A stretch of DNA of 64,000 nt from Magnolia sinica (taxonomy: Eukaryota; Streptophyta; Magnoliopsida; Magnoliales; Magnoliaceae). The notes under the pieces are model-generated. The model worked only from the letters and a program-made list of their open reading frames with translations. It was not told where the DNA came from and searched no databases. The position numbers and the translations under genes are program-made. The stretch spans positions 4,774,001 through 4,838,000 of the forward strand of contig NC_080577.1 of the NCBI RefSeq assembly GCF_029962835.1, given 5' to 3'. Positions 48,290 to 59,314 of this stretch are shown piece after piece. Within the stretch, counting starts at the first letter, position 1; each line of letters opens with the position of its first letter.

Positions 48290-50692
48290 TTATATTTTCA
48301 ACGTTGTATTGTTTTGTGTATGGATTTCTTCCCAAGCGTTTGTCTCTGCGAATATATCCAAGAGCGCTAGTGCCTGAAAATAAGAAAAATACATGAGGAC
48401 ATGAAGGGCATTACATAAAAAGCACGAGGACATTTTGGTCAGAACAGGAAAATTACCTCTGGAATGTTGAGTTCGAGACGGAACTTGGGACCGTCGTAGT
48501 GGTGAAGGATAGGACGGAAAGAGTCTTCTTCCAAGGGTTCGCAGTTCTTCCTTGTTACAACCCTCACCTAAAATCCAACAGCAATAATATAATAAGTTAA
48601 AGGCATCTAACCACCGTCTGCTTGGTGGGCCCCGAACTACTATCGGTCTGAATTCTGTCCTTAACTTATGTGGGACCCAGAACCAGAACAATCAAACTTG
48701 TACGGAGAAAACCATCTCCACCATACAATCGGACCGGAATACTCTAGAACACCTGCTGTACTGTGGGGATTAAACGCGGTGTATGTAGTTTATCCACACC
48801 GTCCATCCATTTTTCCATATCATTTTAGGTCACGATCCAAAAAATCAGGCAGGTCCAAGCTCAAGTGCACCACAAGGTGGGGATTAAACGCCCACCGTTG
48901 AAAACTTCTTAAGGGGCCACAGAAGTTTTAGATCAAGCCGATATTTGTGTTTTTCCTTCATCCACGTCTATGAGACATCATGAACAGTTTGGATGGTAAA
49001 AAAATTTATAGTCAAGGTGGGCCCTAGAAACCTTTCGGGCCCCACCGTATTGATTCCATCTAACCCGTTAATCAACGCACACCAAGGATGAAAAGATGTT
49101 CCGACAATCAACAGATGAGTTTTGGATCGAGTTGATTTTTGTTATGTGCGATGAACCTAAGGTTTAAAAACTGATGGACGGAGCGGATTTCACATATAAA
49201 TCACGGTGGGCTACACGCAGGTAAGGTGTTGCACGCGTTTCCTACAACAGGCTATGGAGAGGATTCGGCTGCCATTCAAACAGATGCCAATCAAACGCTA
49301 AACAGCATCAAACCCGTACAATTCAAACAACGCTAACCGTCTGATTGACGGACTGATGGTTGGTCCAGATTACAACAGCATGCAACGAGATGGCCCATTT
49401 AGAAGACGTGTACACATGTTCTGGTGCTGAGTAAAACACAACATGCTATCTACTAACATACACCGAGTCTCGGTATATAAACATACCTGTGCAGGAAAAC
49501 GGGATTCGCCAATGCATTTTTTGTCTTCCCAAGCCGTTGGATCAATGTTCGTACCTCCGAAGCTCGCAGCCTAAACATATAAATATATATATATTTAATA
49601 TATACGGAAATATCGAATACTTCCATTCCCAAATCACCCTTACCATTTTGAAGGGAGGAATGGAAATGGAAATGGCATTACCCGTAAATATATGAAATGA
49701 ACTGGATAAGATACAAACCTCGAAAATTCCGTGAAGCTGATGTGTAGAATAGTTGTAAAGGAAGAGAGGCAATCCCGGCGTTATCGCTCGTACGGAGTCT
49801 CGGTATCGAGGAGGAAGACCTGAAGATAGAAAATTTTAAAAAGAATTTCGAAAAACGAATTCTTCTATTTTAATTATAGAATCGAAATCCTTCGAAATTC
49901 TCTAAAATTCTACATCCTTTTCTTTTCATTGGCTAAAAAACCCTCTTTTTTTCCCAAGTATAAGAAGATTATACACGGAAATTCAGTGTATACGCGTGTA
50001 TCCCCCATCAGTCACGCAGCGATGTCAGCCACAACCCGGAATTACTTCCATCAAACAATCCCAGCCTTTAAGCAAAATTCATCAACCAATAGGTAGATCA
50101 TCTCCACCAAATGGACAGCAAAAGGCTTATACACCGAGCTTAGGTATATATATCCTAAAAGTTGAAATTTCAGGAAAAACCAGAAACCCAGTAAAATGAA
50201 ATTGGGATGAAATCACATACCGAACAACTGCCGTCGAAGATTCTCTTGCATCGTATCATTGTTACAAACGAATATATACCCTCCAACAGTTTCATTTCTT
50301 GGGAGAGCTTCCGAAGGCGGGAGAGTCTTGAATCTCTTATCTACGCTGTTATTTCCGTTATTTCCATTTCCTTTACTGCCGCTCTTATCGTTATCGTCGT
50401 TGTTGTTGTTCTTTTTCTTCTTCGAAATCTCCTTATTGAAAATCCCATTCACGTTCTTCTGCTGCCCACCACCAACGCCGCTGCCGCTGATCTTCCACCC
50501 GTCATTGAAGCCATTAAAATCTGTCCCTTTCTGCTTTGAGACCTTCCCTCCGACTCTGCTATCGAAATTCCTCCTCTCTTCGGGCCTCTTCGCCGTCGCC
50601 CAAATGCTGTCGTTGATCGAGAGGTTAGAGAAATTCGTCGATTGGAGGCGAAGCTGGTCGCTGAATTGCCAGAAGGACTGCTGGTTTTCCAT
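48290..50692 (-). CDS. NRP: Asparagine-rich DCD-domain protein (NRP/B2 type), complete
   Basis: Five exons on the minus strand: 50,221-50,692; 49,719-49,819; 49,487-49,570; 48,457-48,567; 48,290-48,373. All borders are GT-AG, phases agree, and the 852 coding bases give 283 residues. The N-terminus MENQQSFWQFSDQLRLQ and the following NLSINDSIWA and KRPEERRNFD are typical of plant NRP proteins. An Asn/Lys/Asp-rich low-complexity stretch (NNNNDDNDKSGSKGNGNNG) follows. The DCD (Development and Cell Death) domain begins near residue 136 with GGYIFVCNN and runs through LRRQLFGLPPRYRDSV, LPLFLYNYSTHQLHGIFE, FGGTNIDPTAWEDK and SRFPAQVRV to the LDIFAETNAW end. Soybean NRP-A/B and Arabidopsis NRP1 pass osmotic and ER-stress signals toward programmed cell death, and related proteins respond to pathogens. 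That role is by family, not shown here. Length and exon layout look normal. Confidence 0.95.
48768..49215. repeat. Foldback repeat inside intron 3 of the DCD gene
   Basis: The left half has GTAGTTTATCCACACCGTCC, CATATCATTTTAGGTCACG and GTGGGGATTAAACGCCCACC. The right half ends TCACATATAAATCACGGTGG. It falls wholly in the intron between the exons at 48,457-48,567 and 49,487-49,570. Outer ends are eroded. Confidence 0.6.
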
Positions 50693-50811
50693 TGGGTGTG
50701 GGTATTTTTCAATATTGCAATTAGATATTTTTCTAATGTGTGATTTTAGAGAAGAAGATCTTTTTCTTCGGTTTGTATTAGGTAAGGTAGAGACAAAGGG
50801 AGAAAGGAGAT

Positions 50812-50821
50812 GTTTTTATAG
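50812..50821 (-). promoter_or_regulatory. Probable TATA box of the DCD gene
   Basis: On the minus strand CTATAAAAAC lies about 120 bp upstream of the start codon at 50,692. That suits a 5' UTR of about 90 bases. Position and sequence are the only evidence. Confidence 0.45.
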
Positions 50822-50904
50822 AGATACTAGAGGCAAGAGAGAGGAAAGTTCGAGGAAAGAAACAAAGCGTGTGGATTTGTCAAAGAGAGAGAGGAGTTTG
50901 GGTC

Positions 50905-50905
<1 letters not shown>

Positions 50906-50936
<31 letters not shown>
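50906..50936. repeat. (GA)n run in the DCD promoter region
   Basis: A GA/CT dinucleotide run lies about 90 bp upstream of the probable TATA box. CT-rich runs are common in plant core promoter regions and vary in length. Confidence 0.85.
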
Positions 50937-50939
<3 letters not shown>

Positions 50940-52701
50940 GTAAGTGGGAAGGAGTGATGACGTTTGCTAAAACGCGTTTCTAGAAGCGGAGATACGATGG
51001 TGAGGGCTTTTGAAATATCGGAGCGGAGCCGACGCGTAACGGTTGAGGCGTTGAATGGATGGAGCGATTCTCTCTCAGAACGATTGAACGGATGAGATTC
51101 GCGGATAATTACTATATAAAAGAAATCCATTCCGTTCATTAACTTTGGGACACGAAGATGATCATATATTATACAAATTAAGCCGTTTTAGTTATATTTG
51201 GATCAGATATATTCTTCTAACATTGACCACCGTCCATATTTCTCTTTTACATGTGGCGCTTTGTTGGTAAAATGTCCTGATTTTTCCAATTAGCACGTAT
51301 CTGAGATGGGTCCCAAAATCACAAAATGTCCTGCGCGAGCCACGTTGCGGGCGGGTCCCTCCTCAATCTCTCCTCGCGCGAATCGCTTTAGCAACGCACG
51401 AAGAAAGAGAGGGAGGAGATTGCTTAATGGGAGAGGAAAGTAGGGAAATTATATGATCCTCGAGAAGAGGATATGGGGACGGTATCCTTGATTCTTATGT
51501 TTGGAAAAGTGGGACCCATATGTTTGTAATCCAAGACGTTAATATGATATAATATAACACAGATGGTATATCAGATGAAAAAATAATAGCGATGAAGAGT
51601 AATAACTCTTTTATCATTGGAAAAAGTATAGACGGTTAAAAGAAGAGAAAACAAACGGTTCAAATTCCACAGAAAAATGAATGAATTTACAATTTAATCA
51701 ACGTAATTTTAGAATCATCATCCGTCCATTCCACTTCAAAGCATTCCAACGGTCTGGATTACTAGAATGTGAGGCCAACATGTCCAAACATAGGGGTCGA
51801 GATACCGTGGATAGCTGGACGGAGGAGTAAGGGACGAGGTCAGATTCTAGAAGGTCCAGAAGATACGCTCAATCTTGCATTTGCTTAGGCGTTAAGAGAA
51901 GTTTCAAGGGCTACGGCGACACGTGGACGGTGATTGGCATGTTTGCGACTTAGACCACACGTGTGAAAAACACGTAACATGCAGTTGAGGGCAGGGACGA
52001 CCGACGCTCTAGTCGCTCATGATGTGGTCCTCGATCTCCACCATGACGAGGTAGGCCCACCACTGACTTATTATAGGATCTCAATCGTAGTTGTCAGCGT
52101 CTTGGATGGACGACGTTAAGAAAAACATCCAATGGTTCAGATTCAACATCAACGGATGGGGCCAGCCAGTCGGGTCTTTGGGCTTGGCCCATCATCGGCT
52201 GGTCTCGGACTAAGACTGCAAGGCCCATTGATGAGGGCCTAGAGGATCGTGACCGTCCATTATATAAGTTATTAATTGGATGGTGTGATTTTTGAACGGT
52301 AGCAACGAAATGTGGAAATAATCGACTGTTCGCATGGATGGATTACATTGTCTAATGACCCTAATGCAGCTACAAGCATGATAATTACAGTGGCGGATTA
52401 GGTAATGTTTATTTTCCATCCGACCTGTTGATAAGGTCACACATGCCTGGATGAAGGGAAAACACGAATATCAGCTTCACCCAAAATTTCGTAGCCCTAA
52501 AGAATCTTTTAATGGTGAGAATTCAATCCCTAATGTGGTCCACTTGAGATTTGGATGTGCTTCATTTTTGAGACCATACCCTAAAACGAGCTAAAAACAC
52601 CTGATGGACGGTGTGGATATACAGAATATGCATCAAGGTGGTCCACATGGTTAGGGCAATACCCTTTAACATGCTTTCTACTGTACCACGTACATCATGA
52701 A
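50940..52701. other. Intergenic DNA upstream of the DCD gene
   Basis: No gene was found. The proximal part should be promoter. A half foldback copy lies at about 52,400-52,665 (TTATTTTCCATCCGACCTGT, closing ATGCATCAAGGTGGTCCAC). The rest shows no recognised structure. Confidence 0.45.
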
Positions 52702-53241
52702 GAGAACGGATTGGCTGCTCACCCTGCTACCAGCCCAGTGGCTGGTGGTCGGCGATCTGTGGGCTCCAACATGATGTATGTGTTTCATCCATTCCGTTCA
52801 TCCATTTTTACAGATAATTTTAAGGTTTGGTACCAAACATTTAGAGGAATATAAATCTCAGGTGGACCACACCACAATAAAACAATAGTGATTGGATATC
52901 CACCACTAAAATCCTCCTAAGACCAATGTACTGTTTATTTGACATCCAATCTGTTGATTAGGTAATACAGACCCATATGAAGGGAAAAAAACAAAGATCA
53001 GCATCATCCAAAACTTTTATGGCACACAAAAAGTTTTTAATTGTCAACATTCATTCAACACTGTTTCTTGTAATGTGGTTCACCTGAGATTGGTATATAA
53101 CTAATTTTTGGTCTCATATTATAAAATTATCTAGAAAAATAGATGGACGGCATGGATGAAACACATACATCATGGTGGGGCCCACAGAGTACCGACCATC
53201 AGTCATTGGCTGCTGGCAGGGGGAGTAGCCAATCCGTTTCC
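52702..53241. mobile_element. Foldback Mutator-like MITE with perfect 9-bp target duplication
   Basis: The left end is GAGAACGGATTGGCTGCTC and the inverted right end is GAGTAGCCAATCCGTTTCC. Next inward come the CCAGCC.AGTGGCTGGTGG hairpin word, CATGATGTATGTGTTTCATC and CAGGTGGACCACACCACA, all mirrored in the right half. It is flanked by CATCATGAA at 52,693-52,701 and 53,242-53,250, a perfect nine-base duplication. There is no ORF of significance. At 540 bp, with arms spanning most of its length, it would fold into a long hairpin. Confidence 0.88.
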
Positions 53242-53250
53242 CATCATGAA

Positions 53251-54111
53251 GTTCCGTGCGAACGTACGTCTATTGGAGCATGGCACCAACGTCTAATGAT
53301 CAGGAACGTTGATTCGGTAGTGCATCAGGTGGATGGGTGGATATGATTTATTCACGTGGTGGTCCACACAACAATCCCGATCAACATGTAACTGTATTCG
53401 TTAAACTGAGGGGAATGATCCCATACGTTCAAACGTGACTTCCCAGACGTTTGAGCTGCGTGGGATCTGTAGTGACGTAGCTATTCCATCCAAACCGTCC
53501 ATCGGATGAATCTCATCATCTTACTCCCATATACTAAAAATCATCCTAACCCAAATTTCATGTCGGCCACACCACAGTGAAATTCAGTGAAATACGGAGG
53601 GCAGTGGGGAGAGGGAGGTACGGTGGTGCGACATCCTACTTTGGAGAAAATGACCACTGTAGACAAAACCTTTTACCCAGCGGTTTTTACGAAGGAAGGA
53701 ATACAAACTTAAGTTACCAACTTAGGTTAGCACGTGCGGACAGCGTCTTTGAGGACGAAACTACCCCTCCTTTTTACCGCCGTTGCTTTTCCACTCCCTC
53801 ACTTTCCTCTTTCCATTTTGGAAAAAATGAAGTCGAAAACTCCTGCACTGCTGCGTTTCCTCTCCCTCCTTTTCACCACTGCTTTTCTTCTCCCTTTCAA
53901 CTGTTTGCTTTTCCTCTTCCATTCCACTGCTGCTTCACTGCCGTTGCTTTCATCCCTTTTTTTACCGTTAGAAAGACAAAAAAAACCCTTTCTGTGGGCC
54001 CCCCCGATCAACATTTTGTCTTCTTCTGAAAATGGTCGGTCTAATGAAGAAAGCACATACCACAGGTATATTTTAAACTCAGTTGGACCCACATTGAATG
54101 TATTTAGTATA
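53251..54111. other. Spacer between two foldback elements, no gene
   Basis: CT-rich plus-strand DNA at 53,770-54,000 gives overlapping open frames of low-complexity Phe/Ser/Leu-rich sequence that I do not regard as coding. No known repeat was recognised apart from short foldback-like scraps. Confidence 0.4.
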
Positions 54112-54649
54112 GGAAACAGATTGGCTACTCCCCCTAACACCAGCCCTGTGGCTGGTGGTCGGTGCTCTGTGGGCCCCACCATGATGTATGTGTTTCATCC
54201 ATTTCGTTCATCCATTTTTAAAGTTCATTCCAGGACTTTATCCTAAAAATAAGAGGGATATAAATCTTAGATGTACCACAATACAGGAAAACAATAGTGA
54301 TTGGATATCCATCATTTAAATCCTCCTGAGGCCCACTGTATTGTTTATCTGAAATCCAATCTGTTTATTACGTCATAAAGACCCAGATGAAGGGTAAAAA
54401 CAAAGATCATCTTGATCTAATACTTTTATGGCCACCAAAAGTTTTTAATGGTCGATGTTCATTAAACACTGTTTCCTGTAATGTGGTTCAATTAAGATTA
54501 GGATATACCTCATTTTTTGTATAATATTGTAAAATGATATATAAAAATAGATGGACGGCATGGTTGAAACACATACATCATGATGGGGCCCACAGAGCAC
54601 CGAACACCAGCCATTGGCTGGTGGCAGGGGGAGTAGCCAATTTGTTTCA
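54112..54649. mobile_element. Foldback Mutator-like MITE with 8/9 target duplication
   Basis: The left end GGAAACAGATTGGCTACTCC and right end GGAGTAGCCAATTTGTTTC are inverted copies, followed inward by CCAGCC...GGCTGGTGG and GCTCTGTGGGCCCCACC on both arms. The flanks are TTTAGTATA (54,103-54,111) and TGTAGTATA (54,650-54,658). It is the same subfamily as 52,702-53,241, only about 870 bp away. Confidence 0.82.
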
Positions 54650-54650
54650 T

Positions 54651-55092
54651 GTAGTATATCCACGCCGTCCATCCGTTTTTCTATCTAATTTAAGGGGTTG
54701 AGCCCGAAATTGAAGCATATGAAAATATGAAGTGGATCATACCACGGGAAACAGTGAGTATAATGATTTTCTAGTTTGCCCCGCTGATTTTCTAGTTTGT
54801 TCCACTCAATTTAATATTTGCTGGAAGTGCATGGGTGGATGTATAGTATACTTTGTAATTTTGGTGGATGATGAAATGAACTTTATACTTTGTCCCATTG
54901 TATTTTCAGTTTGTCTCGCTCAATTTCCAGTTTGGCCCGCTCAATTTCATTTCCAATTTGGCCCGCTCAATTTCCAGTTTGGCCCGTAGTATATCCACGC
55001 TGTCCATCCATTCTTCCATCTAATTTAAGCGGTTTAGCCCCAAATTGAAGCATATCAAAAGATCAAGTGGATCATACCACGGGAAACAGTGG
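54651..55092. repeat. Direct duplication with 335-bp offset at the left edge of the MULE
   Basis: The segment starting GTAGTATATCCACGCCGTCC and ending ACCACGGGAAACAGTG (54,651-54,757) recurs at 54,986-55,092 with about a dozen differences. The DNA between includes the left 20-21-bp repeat arrays. Confidence 0.75.
54764..54986. repeat. Left 20-21-bp repeat arrays of the MULE
   Basis: Two small clusters of the unit (CTAGTTTGCCCCGCTGATTT type at 54,764-54,812; CAGTTTGGCCCGCTCAATTT type at 54,901-54,986) hold about three and five copies. Orientation is opposite to the arrays at 58,960 and 63,335. Confidence 0.75.
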
Positions 55093-55557
55093 TTTTTCTT
55101 GTCGTTGCTCAATTTCAACGTGATTTCCATGAGTATGCACAGTAATTTAGAATTTTTCATCTCAATGATTTTTAGAGTTTCACGAATATACGTGTTCTTA
55201 AATGTAAAAATTACTTCATCTATTTAATTTATCCTGATTTAAGATAATATGCCATAAGACCCATATTTGTCATTTCAAATTTACGAAGTAGCCTTTATGA
55301 ACTCATCAACCATAACACTATCATTGTTTGTGAATATTAAATCACCAATGTATAAGGATGTCAATAATACATCACCACGATCATTGTGTTAACATGGATA
55401 ACATGCTCATAGGGATAACTTGTTTGTTTGTTATCAAACCTATTCATAAGATCATAGATACATTGTTTTCAATTATATCTGATTTTGTCCACTATGTTTA
55501 TCTTGTGAATTTTATGTTTGATATGTTTTTCAATTCATCTCTGCAGGCGACAAATAT

Positions 55558-58397
55558 TCTGTCGTAATCTCCAACCCAACATTTAGGTGTACACTGACAT
55601 GGTGGTTTGACAAGGTGAAGGGTGGAGTAGAGAAGCACGATAGTCGGCTAAATTTGTTTAGGCAATCTCCTTTCTCGTTTCTATTATATATTACATCCTT
55701 TAGATTTATAGGGGCTTTATTTCACATTCTTCTTATAAGATACAAAGGTGATCTAGTATTTGAGATCAGGGGGAGGCGATTGCAGTTTACCGAGATGGAC
55801 TTCGCCCTCATTACCGGTCTTAAGATTGGAGATCTTACTGTTCCAAATATTTCTTGCACTACGAATACATTAAGAGACAAATACTTTAAAGAATATCCAG
55901 TATTAAAGAAGCACATAATGGACGTATTTGAGAGATTAGTTGACACCAATAACCATGAGGACGTCGTGAAGGTTGCCCTACTTCTAGTTGTGGAGTACTT
56001 TCTTAGGGGAAACGAACCGAAAACCAGGTGCAACATGAATTATATTCATCTGGTGGACTCGCTAGATGATTTCTATAGGTATCCCTTGAGTAGTTTGGGA
56101 TACAATACAATGTCGCAAGGAATCGAATCTGCCGTTACCGCATCAAGTTCCCCTCGGTACACTGTGTATGGTTGCGTCCTTCCTTTACAAGTAAGAACAC
56201 CTTTTATTTTCTATATGTTTTTCCTTTATAATTAATTTTAAATTTTTAACCGGATGCAATTTCATTCTAACAAGTATGAGCAGTAGAGATATTACCGGCC
56301 CTACAAGAATGTGTTGTTTCATATGTTCCCCATCAAATTCCACGCTTCATTCAATATCGAGGCTGGAAGGGTTGGAGGTACAAGAGAATACATGTTATTT
56401 TCGAGAGTAGAGCTGTAAGTTTATATATATCTCTTCCATTTATATTGCTTAACTTGACATATACGTTTTTATATTTAACATTACTCTTTGTTCTTTTACA
56501 GACATCAGTAGTAATGAAATTAGAACCAACACTACGAGAATGGGAAACGGATGCCGTTCGCTCGGTGCATGACAGTTTCCAGGTGAGATGTTATGAAAAA
56601 TGAACTATATTTTATTTACCATTATTAAGTTATCCTTACTCTGACATATCCATGTATACATTTTGCAGCTCACTGAGACCTAGGAAGATGATGAGGAGGA
56701 TGAGGAGGGTAATGAGATTGATCATGAGGAGGATGACGAGTCAGATGATAACAATGAGAAAGGCGTGGAGGGAGAGGGACCGAGGGTGGGTATTATGAAG
56801 AATGTTCTTTTTATGGAGGAATGTCGGATTGAGAGAGAAGAGTTAAAGAAGGAGAGAGAGGAATTGAAGAAGGAGAGGGACGAATTGAGAAAAGAGAGGG
56901 AAGAAATAAGGAGGAAAGAAGCAATGTTTGATGAGAGGGATACCTTACTGAAAGAGAAAGAACAATTGAAGAGGGAGAAGGATTTATTTTTTGAGGAGAT
57001 GGAAAAGTTAGCGAATGAGAGGGAGGAGTTTAATAAGGAGAAGGAAGGTAGTTATACACAGAAGAGACGTTTTGTGATGGAGGAGGGTAAGGAGTTGAGG
57101 AAGGGAGGGGAACTAAATAATATTGACGATAAAGAACTTGGATACGAGGATCTGGATGTGTAATTGTATAGTAATGCCAAAGGTAATGTATTGAATGCAT
57201 CCACTTCTCATCCCGTTTATGAAAGAAGAACCAAAAGGATACCGAAGCCATCATATTACAAGATGTCGCCGTACTTGTCCCTGTCTGCATTCGACACAAC
57301 CCATGAGGCGGTTCCCGAACCCAACCAAGTAACCGCTTTTGCTACTTCTCCGATACCATTTCCTCTACATATGCATCCTTTCAGAGCATTATCCGCGTAT
57401 GAGGTGAAAGAGGTAGAGGACTGGTATGAAGCAAACAAGGACATGCCAGCATGAAAATGGTCAGTACGATATGGATGAAGGATGTGGGTTGATAGCGAGG
57501 TAAGCATTACTAATTTATTCTCTATATGCATTGATTGACATATAATTAATTGTTATATTAATCTATAACTAAATTGTACTATCCTATTGATTAGGCTATC
57601 GACACATACATCGAGTTCCTTGAGAAAAGGCATAACGACCTTTCAATAATATATCGTCAGGATTGCAAGTTCTGTCCTACGTATTTTACGGTAACTGTTT
57701 ATTTCGTCAATCTTTAATCTGTTTGAAGATTTTATTTTCTTACATGTATTGAACTTTGATCATGTTTGTAACAGTAAAGCCTTGAGGGGTGTTTGCCGAT
57801 TTTGATCGCATACTGGGCCTCGAAATCGGCATCAGAACGGGTCTCGCTAATAAGCCAGCTGACCACGGCTTACGCAATTGCCAAGCAATGAGATAAACCA
57901 TACGCCAAAGCGATTTGGTGTTATGAACGGGTAATGCACTTGTCACAGAATATCATCTCTTACTGTTATGTATTCTATCATGTTTTGACTAATATATTAT
58001 TTTGTGAATCATGGACAAGTCTATGCGCCCATAAATCATGAAAATTCACATTGATTTTTGTTGGTTATCTAGAGTAAGAGAAATCGTTGTTGTGGATAGC
58101 TTATGCACAAATGTAATACCGAAGTATAAGCAGCAGATGAAGAACATGACTGATGCACTCCCCATGCTCTTTCATGCCACTGGAGACAGCACTGCGCTTG
58201 AAGGAAAGAATTGGTCCATCAGAGTGGATGAATCTGCGCCGAAGCAGCATAATGGTTATGACTACGGCATATTCGTAATGAAATTCATCGACATTTTGTG
58301 TAGTGGTCTCACCTTGGCGGGAACAGACATGCAAAAATTCACCACCGATTGGAGGAAGTCAATAGCATATGATTGCTTGTCTCTAGTCCGTAGATAA
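55558..58397 (+). pseudogene. Decayed DUF1985/ULP1-like cysteine protease gene of the MULE
   Basis: Pieces in order: (1) 55,615-56,190, a DUF1985-type domain with SRLNLFRQSPF, then FEIRGRRLQFTEMDFALITG and LKIGD; (2) about 56,286-56,416, a following exon-like block with LPALQECVVSYVPHQIPRF; (3) 56,690-57,163, an acidic run then a long Glu/Lys/Arg coiled coil (EREELKKEREELKKERDEL); (4) 57,164-58,397, remains of the C48 (ULP1/SENP) peptidase. The peptidase His context is visible as NHENSH, followed by a stop where Trp is expected. The Asp context is EIVVVDS in a shifted frame. The Cys context reads GYDYGIFVMKF, so the catalytic Cys of the usual YDCGxF motif is Tyr. ULP1 proteases remove SUMO; this copy could not. 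No ATG was found for the first piece, which is probably reached by splicing. Introns cannot be fixed because of the decay. Confidence 0.75.
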
Positions 58398-58949
58398 TAT
58401 TTGTCCAGGGCATGGGAAGATTTTTGGAAAGATGTATTATACGGAGTATTAATTTCATTGTTAAATATACTTTGTACATTGTCATCCCGTTCATGTACCA
58501 TTTCATGTTATATACATTGTATGAGGTTTACAGTAATCATGGAGTGACAACAAATTTTCATGTCTGTGCATTTCAGTTCGAGTTCCTTCTCTAATCATGA
58601 TGGCCTTGGGAGAGTTGATCCAAGGGATGGGTTGACTGCAAAAGGGTCGATTAAAACTATATTGGGTTATCTTACTGGTTCTGAAATCATTATGCCAGCT
58701 TGGTTTTACACAGTAATCTTTTGCAATCAGCCCAATATTGTGTTTCTTTTCTTTTCTGCTCAATTTTTTTTATTTTTTAACATTACTCTTAATTTCCTTT
58801 GTTCCATTGTCATCTTTGTATCATCGTGTAATTGTCCAGCCTTAGTTTTATGCTCAGGTGCTCCTGGCAACTTGGTTTTACACAGTAGATTTTGAAGAGG
58901 GCTCCTTATGCTTGTGTTGAAAACTCAGACTATCATATCAGTGCCAATA

Positions 58950-59050
58950 TATTATAACATAAGAAATTAAGTGAGGCAATATAAGAAATTCAGTACGACA
59001 AACTGAAAATGAGCGAGGCAACTTAGAAATTGAGCAAGACAACCAAAAGA
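58950..59050. repeat. Central 20-21-bp repeat array of the MULE
   Basis: About four copies (AAATTAAGTGAGGCAA, AAATTCAGTACGACAAACTG, AAATGAGCGAGGCAAC, AAATTGAGCAAGACAAC) lie between the two convergent genes, in the same orientation as the right-end array. Confidence 0.7.
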
Positions 59051-59314
59051 TTATTACATGAGAGGAAATATATTACAATATATATCATACAAAACACTAA
59101 ATAAATTACAAAGTATGTTACACATCAGGTATGAGAAACTTGCACGTCCAGCGATTATGCCCGGATTGTTTGCATCAACCGCACTTTAATGTTTTTGATT
59201 CTTCTCAACGCGAGGGAATTCTTAACTTTTTTGGTCTTCCAAATGGCCTCTTCTGTCCCAGGGGTTTAATTTTCGCACAATACTACTTGAAGCCATCTGT
59301 AATCTCCCATTCGC

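Noticed and set aside
50259-50957. 232-residue plus-strand frame
   Set aside because: It is antisense to exon 1 and the promoter of the DCD gene, low in complexity, and ends in the GA repeat; the minus-strand gene explains the region fully.
53577-54246. Two overlapping plus-strand frames rich in Phe/Leu/Ser
   Set aside because: Low-complexity translation of a CT-rich tract that runs into a foldback element; no domain and no splice context.
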